This document shows positions 32,707 to 40,308 of a DNA stretch of 40,308 bases, piece by piece. The first letter of the stretch is position 1. Every line of letters begins with the position of its first letter. Source of the stretch: DASZHJ01 sp035581425 (GTDB lineage: Bacteria; Pseudomonadota; Alphaproteobacteria; ATCC43930; CGMCC-115725); assembly GCA_035581425.1 (NCBI GenBank), contig DATJVP010000013.1, positions 1 through 40,308 of the forward strand. Reading direction: 5' to 3'. A model generated the notes under the pieces. It had not been told where the DNA came from. It was given only the letters and a program-made list of their open reading frames with translations, and searched no databases. The position numbers were made by a program, and so were the translations under genes.

Positions 32707-34635
32707 ATGACCCAGCTCCTGGAACGACCGAAGCTGCCTGTCACCGTACTTTCCGGCTTTCTCGGCGCCGGCAAGACCACGCTGATGAACCACATCCTCA
32801 ACAACCGCGACGGCAAGCGCGTCGCAGTCATCGTCAACGACATGAGCGAGGTCAACATCGACGCCGATCTCATCCGAGACGGCGGCGGCGATCTGAGCCG
32901 TACCGAAGAGACGCTGGTCGAGATGACCAATGGCTGCATCTGCTGCACGTTGCGCGATGACCTACTCAAAGAGGTGCACCGTCTGGCTCAAGATGGCCGC
33001 TTCGACTACCTCCTCATCGAATCAACCGGCGTTTCCGAGCCGCTGCCCGTGGCGGCTACTTTCAACTTTCGCACCGAAGATGGCGAGAGCCTGGAGGACG
33101 TCTCGCGCCTCGATACGATGGTCACCGTGGTCGATGCCGCGAACCTCCTGCGCGACTACGCCTCGACCGATTTCCTCAAGGACCGGGGCGAAGCAATCGG
33201 CGAGGAAGACACCCGCACGCTGGTCAATCTGCTTGTCGGGCAGATCGAGTTCGCCGATGTCATAATTCTCAACAAGATCGACGCGGCGACACCCGAACAG
33301 CTCGACGCCGCGCGCAAAATCATCCGCTCGCTCAACCCCGACGCGGACCTCATCGAAACCAGCATGTCGCGCGTGCCGCTGGACAAGGTGCTGAACACCG
33401 GGCGTTTCGACCACGACAAGGCGCAGGAACACCCGCTCTGGTTCAAGGAACTCTACGGCTTCGCGGATCATAAGTCGGAGACGGAAGAATATGGGGTGCG
33501 CAGCTTTGTCTATCGGGCGCGCCGCCCGTTTCATCCGGAAAAGTTGTACGCCTTCATCAATTCCTCTTGGCCAGGCGTCATTCGGGCCAAGGGACACTTC
33601 TGGCTGGCCACCCGCCCGGAATGGGTCGGCGAGCTGAGTCAAGCCGGAGCGCTTGTCCGCCATGAGGCCATGGGCTTCTGGTGGGCAAACGTGCCCAAGG
33701 AGCGTTGGCCCGATCATCCGGAATGGCGCCAGCACATCGCCAAGTCCTGGGATCCCGTCTACGGGGACCGCCGCCAGGAGATCGTCTTCATTGGTACCGA
33801 CATGGACGAGGCCGCAATCCGACGTCGTCTCGACGCCTGTCTTGTGGGCGACGCCAATGCCCCAGCCATGCAGCCTGCAACCTGGAGAAGGCTGAAGGAC
33901 CCATTCCCGGTCTGGAAGCGGGCGGAGCCGTCAATGATCGGTTCGTCGGTATCCCTGGAAGGTGAGGCAATCGGGACTTCCGCAGCGTCAGGCGTGGGCA
34001 TCGAGACATGCGATGCAGCGGAAGGCCTCGCTGCCATCAACAAGCCCGAAATGGAGCTCGTGATCTGGAGGCGCGCGCTGCCCTTGTGCTTGCAGACTTG
34101 GCTCGAAAGATTGGACGCGTCGTCTCTTCCTGACATCCGTGTCCTTGTCCAACCGTCCGACCTGCGACGGGCGGTGGAACCGCAATTGGATGACTGTGGC
34201 ATGCCCCCGGGGGACATGCGGGACCTGCTACTCGGTGACATCGACGATCTCGTCGCGGCGTTCGCGAGGATCACCTGGAGCGATCTGGTTGATGTTCGGC
34301 TGGAGCGCGTCAGCCACGATGCCTGCTGCAAGTTCCACCGCGACTGCGTCGACGCGCGCCTGCTGACGACCTACCGCGGCCCGGCGACCGAATGGGTCCA
34401 GCCACGCCATGCCAAGCAGGCATTGCGCGCACAGGAGCGGTTCAAAGGGCCGGTAGAGCAACTCCGCATCCACGATGTGGCGATTTTCAAGGGAAGCTGC
34501 GCCGGCGCGGGTAGCGGAATCGTGCACCGCTCGCCGCCGATCGCGGGCAGCGGCCGCACGCGATTGCTGCTCTGCCTCAACAAGCCGTCGGATGCCTCGC
34601 GGGAGCCATGGTCGCGGAGGGCATGCGATGCTTGA
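32707..34635 (+). CDS. COG0523 (CobW-like) GTPase fused to a DUF1826 domain
   Basis: 642 residues. The N-terminal part (1 to about 409) is a G3E-family metallochaperone-type GTPase: Walker A GFLGAGKTTLMNH (17-29), the metal-binding CxCC motif at 77-80 (GCICC), NKID at 189-192, and the CobW C-terminal domain around PEKLYAFINSSWPGVIRAKG. The sequence to KRAEPS resembles a normal C-terminus of zinc-responsive members. From Met410 begins a DUF1826 domain: LPDIRVLV, KFHRDCVDARLLTTYRGPATE and GIVHRSPPI. It shows an HxD (544/546) and a distal His607, recalling Fe(II) oxygenase geometry (inference). GGAG lies six bases before codon 410, so separate translation of the second half is possible. The Zur-like box fits zinc-starvation control. 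Confidence 0.9.
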   Translation: MTQLLERPKLPVTVLSGFLGAGKTTLMNHILNNRDGKRVAVIVNDMSEVNIDADLIRDGGGDLSRTEETLVEMTNGCICCTLRDDLLKEVHRLAQDGRFDYLLIESTGVSEPLPVAATFNFRTEDGESLEDVSRLDTMVTVVDAANLLRDYASTDFLKDRGEAIGEEDTRTLVNLLVGQIEFADVIILNKIDAATPEQLDAARKIIRSLNPDADLIETSMSRVPLDKVLNTGRFDHDKAQEHPLWFKELYGFADHKSETEEYGVRSFVYRARRPFHPEKLYAFINSSWPGVIRAKGHFWLATRPEWVGELSQAGALVRHEAMGFWWANVPKERWPDHPEWRQHIAKSWDPVYGDRRQEIVFIGTDMDEAAIRRRLDACLVGDANAPAMQPATWRRLKDPFPVWKRAEPSMIGSSVSLEGEAIGTSAASGVGIETCDAAEGLAAINKPEMELVIWRRALPLCLQTWLERLDASSLPDIRVLVQPSDLRRAVEPQLDDCGMPPGDMRDLLLGDIDDLVAAFARITWSDLVDVRLERVSHDACCKFHRDCVDARLLTTYRGPATEWVQPRHAKQALRAQERFKGPVEQLRIHDVAIFKGSCAGAGSGIVHRSPPIAGSGRTRLLLCLNKPSDASREPWSRRACDA

Positions 34636-34707
34636 AAAACGGCAGTCGCGTTTCGCGGCCGTGTTGCCCAAGGGGCAGGAGGGCGTCAGCTAATCTATTG
34701 ATTTTAT

Positions 34708-34783
34708 TGGCGTCCCCACGGGGATTCGAACCCCGGTTTGCGCCGTGAGAGGGCGCCGTCCTGGGCCTCTAGACGATGGGGAC
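34708..34783 (-). tRNA. tRNA-Glu (anticodon CTC)
   Basis: 76 bases fold as a full cloverleaf. The acceptor is GTCCCCA / TGGGGAC, the D stem GTC/GAC, and the anticodon stem GCGCC/GGCGC around loop CTCTCAC with anticodon CTC (reads GAG). The T arm is CGGGG-TTCGAAT-CCCCG, with discriminator G and an encoded CCA at 34708-34710. Its 3' end points toward the lower-GC region. Confidence 0.97.
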
Positions 34784-34799
34784 CCGGAGCAAGGGGCTC

Positions 34800-34828
34800 G
34801 TTCTAGCCGCTTCGGTGGCGACGATCAA
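34800..34828 (-). promoter_or_regulatory. promoter of tRNA-Glu
   Basis: On the minus strand TTGATC (complement of 34823-34828), a 17-base spacer and TAGAAC (complement of 34800-34805). The distance from the -10 to the mature tRNA 5' end is 16 bases, leaving a short leader for RNase P. Confidence 0.6.
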
Positions 34829-34864
34829 GGACGACTGGCAGGGGTCGCCGGCGGCGGGGTCCCG

Positions 34865-35350
34865 CTACTCGCGAAAATTTACGAATTGCAGCGGCTGCTC
34901 CGCTTTCATGCCGCGGATCTCCGCGATCGCGGCCTGGAGATCGTCGCGCTTCTTGCCGCTGACGCGGAGCTCGTCGCCTTGGATCGATGCCTGGACCTTG
35001 AGCTTGCTGTCCTTGATGCGCTGCGAGAGCTTCCGCGCGAGCTCGCGGTCGATCCCCTGTCGGAGCTTCACGCTTTGGCGGAGCATATTGCCAGCGGCCT
35101 TCTCGGGCTCCGCGAAATCGAGGACGCCCGCATCGACCTTGCGCCGTGTCAGATGCGCCTTCAGCAGCTCCTGGATCTGCTTGAGCTTCAGCGCATCGTC
35201 CGCGAGCACGGTCAGGAGCAGCTCCTCCCGCGTCACCGAGGATTTGCTGCCCTTGAAGTCGAAGCGCTGGGCGATCTCGCGCGCGAGACCCGCGAGCGCG
35301 TTGTCGACCTCCGCGAGTTCGACGCGCGAGACGATGTCAAAGCTCGGCAT
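34865..35350 (-). CDS. yajQ: YajQ-family nucleotide-binding protein
   Basis: 161-residue member of the YajQ family (two ferredoxin-like folds). Diagnostic segments are MPSFDIVSRVELAEVDNALA at the N-terminus, RFDFKGSKSSVT, GNMLRQSVKLRQGIDRELA and the C-terminal SGKKRDDLQAAIAEIRG. In Xanthomonas and Pseudomonas members bind c-di-GMP and influence transcription; whether this one does is unknown, but two diguanylate cyclases lie within 26 kb. The start is the ATG complementary to 35348-35350; a GGGAGGG lies upstream. It follows the MFS gene by 26 bases on the same strand. The long frame reaching 36592 is only antisense or shifted reading through the MFS gene. Confidence 0.95.
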   Translation of the reverse strand: MPSFDIVSRVELAEVDNALAGLAREIAQRFDFKGSKSSVTREELLLTVLADDALKLKQIQELLKAHLTRRKVDAGVLDFAEPEKAAGNMLRQSVKLRQGIDRELARKLSQRIKDSKLKVQASIQGDELRVSGKKRDDLQAAIAEIRGMKAEQPLQFVNFRE

Positions 35351-35376
35351 GTGGCCCTCCCTTCTCGCGCCTCCGG

Positions 35377-36630
35377 CTATAGCGCCTCCGGCTCGCCCGC
35401 GTCCACCATCGCCTTGACGCGCAGCAGCACCGCGACCGAGACGAGAGGCAGCACCGCGATCGCGAGGAAACAGGGTCCATATCCCCCGAGAACCGGTATC
35501 GCCGCCGTCATCGCCGCGGGCGCCGCGACGTAGCCGAGGAAGGTAAGAAGCGTCGTCCCCGCCGTGGCCTCGCTCACGCGGCCCTCCGGCGCAAGCCGTG
35601 CCACCTCCGCGAGGAAGACGCCATTCCAGCTCACGCCGGCGAGGCCGATGACGGCGCTTCCCGCCAGCACCATCGGCCAGGCAAGACGAAGGCTCAGCGC
35701 CGCGGCGACCAGCGAGGCAAGCGAGGAGCCGAGGCCCAGCAGGATGAGCGCGCGCACGCCGGAGCCGAGCCGGTCCGCGAGGAAGCCCATGCCGACGCGC
35801 GCCACCATCCCCACGGCCTGCAGCACCGCAAAAGCGGTGCCCGCGGCGGCGAGGCTCATGCCGAGCGCCGTGTTGAGATAGGTGACGTAGAAACCGAAGA
35901 TGCATCCCTGGACGCAAGCGAAGCTGAAGCCCGTGCCCGCGAGCCAGCGCAGCGAGCGGCGCGAGGCGATGACGCGAAAGGGCAGTAGCGCCGAGCGCGG
36001 CGAGAAGAGCGCCGCCAGCAGATTGCCGCCCTCGCGTGCGCGCTCGCGGTCGATGCTGCGCCGCCAGGGCTCGACTGCGAGCGCCGAGAGCGCCGAGACG
36101 GCGGCGGTCGCCGCGAGCGCCCAGCGCCAACCCCAGGCCTCGGCGATCGCCGGCAGGATGAGACCCGCCGCAGCGCTGCCGAGCGGCGCTCCCGCCTGCT
36201 TGATCGAGAATATGAGCGCACGGCGCTCGCGCGGCGCGTGGCGCATGAGGATGTCGCTCCCCGCGGGCGGGGCCGGCCCATAGGCAACGCCCATGAACAG
36301 AGCCGCCGCGAGGAGAGCCGGCCAGGACCCGCTCAATCCCAGCAGCACCGCGGCAGCGCCGAGGATCGCCCCTCCCTGCAGCACGCCGACCGCGCCCCAG
36401 CGCGGCAGCAACACGTGCCCGCTTGCGAGAAACCAGAGGGTCCCTAGCGAGACGACCGAGGCAAGTGTGCCGATTTCCTCCGGCAGAACGCCGGCAGCGG
36501 ACGTCAGCGTCGGCCCGATCACCGGCATCGCCTGCACGAGGATGGAACTCGTCACCTGCATAAGCACGGTGACGCCGAGCGCTTCGAGCCAAACAGGGCG
36601 GCGGCCCGGGCGCTCGGGCTCAGCCGACAC
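35377..36630 (-). CDS. MFS transporter
   Basis: 417-residue inner-membrane secondary transporter with about 12 hydrophobic helices. After the first helix (VLMQVTSSILVQAMPVIGPT) there is no strong sugar-type signature. The loop after helix 2 lacks the classic GxxxDRxGRR motif but has GHVLLPRWGAVG; the corresponding second-half loop is GFLADRLGSGVR. This resembles the monocarboxylate/oxalate-formate or CynX-like branches, substrate not identifiable. It is the upstream gene of a probable two-gene unit with yajQ. The N-terminus MSAEPERPGRRPVW is cytoplasmic. Confidence 0.88.
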   Translation of the reverse strand: MSAEPERPGRRPVWLEALGVTVLMQVTSSILVQAMPVIGPTLTSAAGVLPEEIGTLASVVSLGTLWFLASGHVLLPRWGAVGVLQGGAILGAAAVLLGLSGSWPALLAAALFMGVAYGPAPPAGSDILMRHAPRERRALIFSIKQAGAPLGSAAAGLILPAIAEAWGWRWALAATAAVSALSALAVEPWRRSIDRERAREGGNLLAALFSPRSALLPFRVIASRRSLRWLAGTGFSFACVQGCIFGFYVTYLNTALGMSLAAAGTAFAVLQAVGMVARVGMGFLADRLGSGVRALILLGLGSSLASLVAAALSLRLAWPMVLAGSAVIGLAGVSWNGVFLAEVARLAPEGRVSEATAGTTLLTFLGYVAAPAAMTAAIPVLGGYGPCFLAIAVLPLVSVAVLLRVKAMVDAGEPEAL

Positions 36631-36876
36631 GGTCGCCCGCCGATGACACAGCTTTTCTCACTCTTCCCTCGCGGCGGCCGCTCGGGCGGGCAAAGCCCGG
36701 CGGAGGCGCAGTTGAACATGGAGAGTGACCCTCTGCCAGTTGCTGGCGCGGCTACATACCCCCGACCTCACGTACCCGTGATCGAAGGGGTAGCCTAAGG
36801 CAGGCCCTAAATGGTAGATGAAACTTAAAGAGCCATCCGGACCCGGGCCCAAAGGAGTCGTGCCATACCGGACCAT

Positions 36877-38607
36877 TTGAGCATTCTTGGCGAGGACCTG
36901 CTCGTCATGCTCGTCGTGGCGCTTGGCCAATCCACGCTCGAGCGCTGGCTCGCGGGCTGGGATCCGAAAGTCCGGCAGATCGTGAGCGGCATCTGGTTCG
37001 GGATCAACGCCGCGATTTCCATGCTCCTCGCCGTGCGGCTCGGGATTGGTGCGCTCCTCGACGTTCGCGTCGTGGTGCTCATGGGGGCGATGGCCTTTGC
37101 GGGTCCGGTCGCGGGGGTGATCGCGGCGCTGATGGCGATGATCGTGCGCGCTGCGATCGGCGGCGACACCGTGCTCTACGGGCTTGGCCTCATCGTGACC
37201 GCGGCGGCGCTCGGCTATGCGCTCCTGCGCGTGCGGCGGCCCGAGCGCGGCGTCTTCTGGCCGCTCGCCTACGGCTTTGTCGGCAGTCTCGGACAGCTCG
37301 CGTGGCTTCTGCCGATGACGTGGAGCGATCCCGCGGGATGGCAGAAGGCGATCGCGGCCGTGCGCGAGGGCGGGCCGGTGTTGTTCATTTCCTCGATCCT
37401 CGGCTTCGCTCTGCTCTCCTTCGTGATCTCGCGCGAGCGCGAGCGGATCGAGCGCGATCGGCGGCTCGGCGCGATCCTCGACTGGACGCCGCTCTTCATC
37501 GGCCTCCTCGATCCCGAGGGCCGCGTGCTGCAGGCAAACCGGACGGCGCTCGATTTCGTCGGCGCGGAGGCCGCGGATGTGGAGGGGAAGCATTTCTGGC
37601 AGACGCCCTGGTGCAGCGGGGATCCCGAGGTGGGCGAGCGCTTCCGCTCGGCGGTGGCGCAGGCAGCAGGCGGCAAGACCGCGCGTTTCGAGGTCGAGCT
37701 CGCGGGCACCGCCGGGCGGTGCCGCACCTTCGATTTCCAGCTCTATCCCGTGCGCGACAATGCCGGTCGCGTGGCGATGGTCCTGCCGGAAGGGCGCGAC
37801 GTGACGCAGCAGAAGGAGGCGGAGCAACGGCTCGCGGAGGCCGAGGAATCACTGCGCCAGGCGCAGAAGATGGAGGCGGTGGGACAGCTGACCGGCGGCA
37901 TCGCGCACGACTTCAACAACATCCTCGCGATCGTCGGCGGCAATCTCGAGCTGATGCGCCGACATCCGCTTGCGGCGGAGGTGCGGCGTCTCGTCGATGC
38001 GGCGCTGCGCGCGGTCTCGCGCGGCGGCACGCTCACGCAGCATCTCCTCGCTTTCTCGCGCCGCCAGCACTTGACGCCGACGGTCGTCTCGATGAACGAG
38101 ATCGCCGCCGACACCGCGTCGATGCTGCGGCGGATCCTCGGCGAGAGCATCGTCGTGCGAACGGAGCTCGCGCACGATCTGCGCCTCGGTTATTTCGATC
38201 CGCATCAGCTCGAGACCGCGCTGCTCAATCTCGCGATCAACGCGCGCGATGCCATGTCCGGCGGCGGCACGCTCACGATCTCGACCGGCAATGCCTGCTT
38301 CGAATACGCGATGTCCGATGACGCCCCGCCCGGCGACTATCTCCGCCTTGCCGTGCGCGATACCGGGACCGGCATGTCGCAGGAAATCCTCCGGCGCGCC
38401 TTCGAGCCTTTCTTCACGACGAAGCCGGTGGGCCGGGGCAGCGGGCTCGGCCTCAGCATGGTTTACGGCTTCATCAACCAGTCCGGCGGCCACATCGAGC
38501 TGCAGAGCATTCCCGGCCGCGGCACCATTGTCGTGATCCATCTGCCGGCAGCGCAGGGCTTCGAGGTAGAGGAATTCGCGGAAACCGCCTCGACGCCCGT
38601 GATCTGA
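36877..38607 (+). CDS. membrane-bound PAS sensor histidine kinase
   Basis: About 576 residues. Residues 1-185 contain five or six transmembrane helices resembling a 5TM-type sensor (YGLGLIVTAAALGYALL, GGPVLFISSILGFALLSFV). A PAS domain (about 195-320) starts AILDWTPLFIGLLDPEGRVL. After a coiled-coil linker comes the dimerisation/H box IAHDFNNILAIVGGN with the phospho-His. The ATPase has N box LLNLAINARDAMSGGG, G1 DTGTGMS, F box FEPFFTTKPVGRG and G2 GSGLGLSMVYGF. There is no receiver and no adjacent regulator gene, so it is an orphan kinase. The start is uncertain: TTG 36877 is 19 bases from AAGGAG, while an in-frame ATA at 36865 has ideal spacing. Confidence 0.9.
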   Translation: MSILGEDLLVMLVVALGQSTLERWLAGWDPKVRQIVSGIWFGINAAISMLLAVRLGIGALLDVRVVVLMGAMAFAGPVAGVIAALMAMIVRAAIGGDTVLYGLGLIVTAAALGYALLRVRRPERGVFWPLAYGFVGSLGQLAWLLPMTWSDPAGWQKAIAAVREGGPVLFISSILGFALLSFVISRERERIERDRRLGAILDWTPLFIGLLDPEGRVLQANRTALDFVGAEAADVEGKHFWQTPWCSGDPEVGERFRSAVAQAAGGKTARFEVELAGTAGRCRTFDFQLYPVRDNAGRVAMVLPEGRDVTQQKEAEQRLAEAEESLRQAQKMEAVGQLTGGIAHDFNNILAIVGGNLELMRRHPLAAEVRRLVDAALRAVSRGGTLTQHLLAFSRRQHLTPTVVSMNEIAADTASMLRRILGESIVVRTELAHDLRLGYFDPHQLETALLNLAINARDAMSGGGTLTISTGNACFEYAMSDDAPPGDYLRLAVRDTGTGMSQEILRRAFEPFFTTKPVGRGSGLGLSMVYGFINQSGGHIELQSIPGRGTIVVIHLPAAQGFEVEEFAETASTPVI

Positions 38608-38773
38608 ACGCGCGCGATTCCGCGTCCGCGTCAGTGGACCTTCGGGAATAGCCCTCTTGCAACGACTTGAGCGTCGCGCCATGCGACACCGACTGTTCGG
38701 CTCTTTGCACTTCGGGGGCGTTGCTCATTTGACCTGCCATCCTTGAAAGAGACCGACACGTTTCCCCAAGGGT

Positions 38774-38814
38774 AGTATGCTGGAGAGAGTCGCCCATTCC
38801 AATCCAGGCATACC
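38774..38814. promoter_or_regulatory. inverted repeat upstream of the MocR gene
   Basis: AGTATGCTGG (38774-38783) and CCAGGCATACC (38804-38814) form an imperfect inverted repeat about 40 bases wide, ending 18 bases before the MocR start. It may be an autoregulatory site for a dimeric GntR-type DNA-binding domain. Confidence 0.3.
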
Positions 38815-38832
38815 ACTTTTGCGGACCACGCC

Positions 38833-40290
38833 ATGAGGAACGGAGGGCACTTGCCATTCTTGACGAAGATCGAGCGCTCGTCGGGCACGCCGCTGTTCCG
38901 CCAGGTCTATCTCCAGTTGCGATCGTCGATCCTGTCGCAGACATTGCGGCCGGGGACAAAGCTGCCCTCGACGCGCGAGCTCGCGGAAGACCTGTCGATC
39001 TCGCGCTCCGTAGTGGTCCTGGCCTATGAGCAGCTCCTGGCGGAGGGTTGCGTCAACGGAAAGGTCGGTTCGGGTACCTATGTTGCCTCGGAGCTTGCCG
39101 AACTCGGCGGCGCACGGATCGTCAAAGTGCGCAAGCGTGCGGCGGGCCCTGCGCGCCGGCGGCCGCGGGTGTCCGTTGACGTCACGGAACTGTCCGACGA
39201 GCGGCCGTTCAATCTCGGGCGAACGCTGATCGATGCACGGACCATGGATCAATGGCGCAAGCTGAGCACACGGAGCCTGCGGACGTTCGACAAGGCGCTG
39301 CTGGGCTATTGCGATCCGCGAGGAAGCCAGGAACTGCGTGAGGCGATTTGCGACTACCTCGGTTCCGCGCGCGCGGTGCAATGCGATCCCGAGCAGATTT
39401 TGGTGACGAACGGAACGCAACACGCCATTCACATCGTCGTTCGGCTGTTGCAGCAGGCCGGCGATCACGAGGTCTGGGTCGAAGATCCGGGGTACCCCTT
39501 GACGCGCGAGGCGCTGCTGGCAGCCGGGATGTTGGTGCGCCCCGTCCCGGTGGATGGCTACGGCTTGAATGTCGGGTATGGCATCAGGCGGTGGCCGATG
39601 GCAAAGGCGGCGTTCATCACACCTTCCCACCAGTTTCCGACGGGAGTTGTGCTCTCGATGGCGCGCCGGCTGGAGTTGCTCAACTGGGCCCAGGATAATG
39701 CCGCATGGATCATCGAGGACGATTACGCCAGCGAGTTTCGCTACGGCGGGCATCCGCTCGCATCGCTGCAGGGCCTCAAGGGCGGAGCCCGGGTGATTTA
39801 CATTGGAACCCTGAATAAAGCGCTGTTCCCGGGGCTTCGGCTCGGTTACGCGGTTGTGCCACATGTTCTGCTTCCGCGCGCCGTGACCGCTCGATATCTC
39901 CTCGACCGACAGCCGCCGCTGTCGAACCAGTCCGTGGTAGCGGAGTTCATACGCGGCGGCTATCTCACGGCTCATATCCGCAGGATGAGGCAGCTCTATC
40001 GCGAGCAGCGGGATGTGCTGGTCGCCTCCATAAGACGCCGCCTGCCAGGGTTCGTGACGGTCGATGTTCCGGATCAAGGCATGCACCTGGTGGCCTACCT
40101 CGCGGGAGGTTGTGCAGACGTGTCAGTTGAGAAGGCGGCTAAGCAGGCGGGTGTCGTTGTGCGGGCGCTCAGTCGCATGTATGTCGCCGCCGCCCCCCGG
40201 CAGGGACTGTTGCTCGGCTTTAGCGGCTACCCGAAGCAAGTCATTGCACCGGCTGTCATGCGCCTCGCGTCGGTCTTCGCAACCCTGTGA
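38833..40290 (+). CDS. MocR/PdxR-type transcriptional regulator (GntR-aminotransferase fusion)
   Basis: 485 residues. The N-terminal GntR winged helix (about 12-80) contains PLFRQVYLQLRSSILSQTL, GTKLPSTRELAEDLSISRSV and GKVGSGTYVAS. A linker leads to a fold-type I aminotransferase-like domain (about 115-485) with YCDPRGSQELREAI, TPSHQFPTG, the PLP Asp/Tyr region IIEDDYASEFRY and the Schiff-base Lys in IGTLNKALFPGLRLGY. It should bind PLP and regulate amino-acid, GABA or vitamin B6 genes; no target is adjacent within the window. Composition is less GC-biased than the early genes. ATG 38833 lacks a clear Shine-Dalgarno; TTG 38851 with GGAGG four bases before is an alternative start. Confidence 0.92.
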   Translation: MRNGGHLPFLTKIERSSGTPLFRQVYLQLRSSILSQTLRPGTKLPSTRELAEDLSISRSVVVLAYEQLLAEGCVNGKVGSGTYVASELAELGGARIVKVRKRAAGPARRRPRVSVDVTELSDERPFNLGRTLIDARTMDQWRKLSTRSLRTFDKALLGYCDPRGSQELREAICDYLGSARAVQCDPEQILVTNGTQHAIHIVVRLLQQAGDHEVWVEDPGYPLTREALLAAGMLVRPVPVDGYGLNVGYGIRRWPMAKAAFITPSHQFPTGVVLSMARRLELLNWAQDNAAWIIEDDYASEFRYGGHPLASLQGLKGGARVIYIGTLNKALFPGLRLGYAVVPHVLLPRAVTARYLLDRQPPLSNQSVVAEFIRGGYLTAHIRRMRQLYREQRDVLVASIRRRLPGFVTVDVPDQGMHLVAYLAGGCADVSVEKAAKQAGVVVRALSRMYVAAAPRQGLLLGFSGYPKQVIAPAVMRLASVFATL

Positions 40291-40308
40291 AGGCTGCTTG
40301 GTCGAGGC

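Larger units (their letters stand above)
30294..34707. mobile_element. candidate genomic island or insertion hotspot beside tRNA-Glu
   Basis: From just after the hydrolase to the 3' end of tRNA-Glu the GC content drops visibly, gene decay is concentrated (znuC remnant, phage remnants), and the content is a metal-homeostasis accessory set. The tRNA 3' end faces the region, the usual polarity for integration. I found no integrase and no duplicated tRNA tail at the left end, so boundaries and mobility are inferred. A 21-codon frame (34628-34693, MLEKRQSRFAAVLPKGQEG) overlaps the end of the GTPase fusion gene and may be a truncated gene at the border. Confidence 0.4.

Noticed and set aside
30294..34707. 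A duplicated tRNA-Glu 3' end (attachment site) at the left border of the low-GC region.
   Set aside because: I looked for copies of the T-arm/acceptor sequence and found only the tRNA itself.
36658..37827. A 389-codon minus-strand frame opposite the sensor kinase.
   Set aside because: It is a His/Arg/Glu-rich reverse reading of membrane-helix and PAS codons, with no motif.
38631..38888. An 85-codon minus-strand frame in the gap before the MocR gene.
   Set aside because: It has no family match or convincing ribosome site and overlaps the MocR start; the gap is better explained as regulatory.
38725..40086. A 453-codon minus-strand frame opposite the MocR gene.
   Set aside because: It has no recognisable domain, while the plus strand has full GntR and aminotransferase motifs.
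1..40308. A CRISPR array or other regularly spaced repeats.
   Set aside because: None seen; the only regular repetition is the coding pentapeptide repeat at 18248-19507 and the His-rich protein units.

Overview
The window is high-GC DNA that reads as the chromosome of an alphaproteobacterium, probably Rhodospirillales- or Hyphomicrobiales-like. The main pointers are the sixA-ppk-ppx and rnd/aspS neighbourhoods, the divK-pleD pair, an EipB (DUF1849) envelope protein, a Cys-free L33 and a MocR-type regulator. No rRNA, CRISPR array or intact insertion sequence was seen. The assignment rests on gene content only.

Layout. 1-3.9 kb: 5' end of a SixA-like phosphatase, divergent from polyphosphate kinase and exopolyphosphatase. 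3.9-8.2 kb: M20 amidohydrolase, RNase D and AspRS. 8.3-11.5 kb: SPOR lipoprotein, diguanylate cyclase, 2-hydroxyacid dehydrogenase and EipB. 11.5-15.8 kb: DNA polymerase IV coupled to a ROK sugar kinase, then divK-pleD and rpmG. 15.9-19.5 kb: class V aminotransferase, SapC-family protein and pentapeptide-repeat protein. 19.6-25.4 kb: an accessory metabolic stretch (ThDP enzyme, ketopantoate-reductase-like protein, PhyH dioxygenase, methyltransferase, cyclase-family hydrolase). 25.4-30.3 kb: mostly poorly characterised envelope or secreted proteins, a glycosyltransferase coupled to a lipoprotein-like small protein, a decayed histidine kinase and an alpha/beta hydrolase.

30.3-34.7 kb is the most unusual part. 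Its GC is visibly lower, it contains phage-structural debris, and it stops at tRNA-Glu(CTC). It carries a zinc-homeostasis module: a SmtB-type repressor with a complete alpha5 metal site, a His-rich two-repeat metal-binding protein, a Zur-like palindrome, a 45-residue membrane protein, a znuC pseudogene broken by a 10-bp tandem duplication, and a COG0523 GTPase fused in frame to a DUF1826 domain. The presumed job is zinc scavenging, buffering and allocation. The uptake ABC transporter has decayed while the chaperone-like GTPase is intact.

34.7-40.3 kb returns to chromosomal style: tRNA-Glu, YajQ, an MFS transporter, a membrane PAS histidine kinase and a MocR regulator. Cyclic-di-GMP recurs across the window (PleD, a stand-alone GGDEF protein, YajQ).
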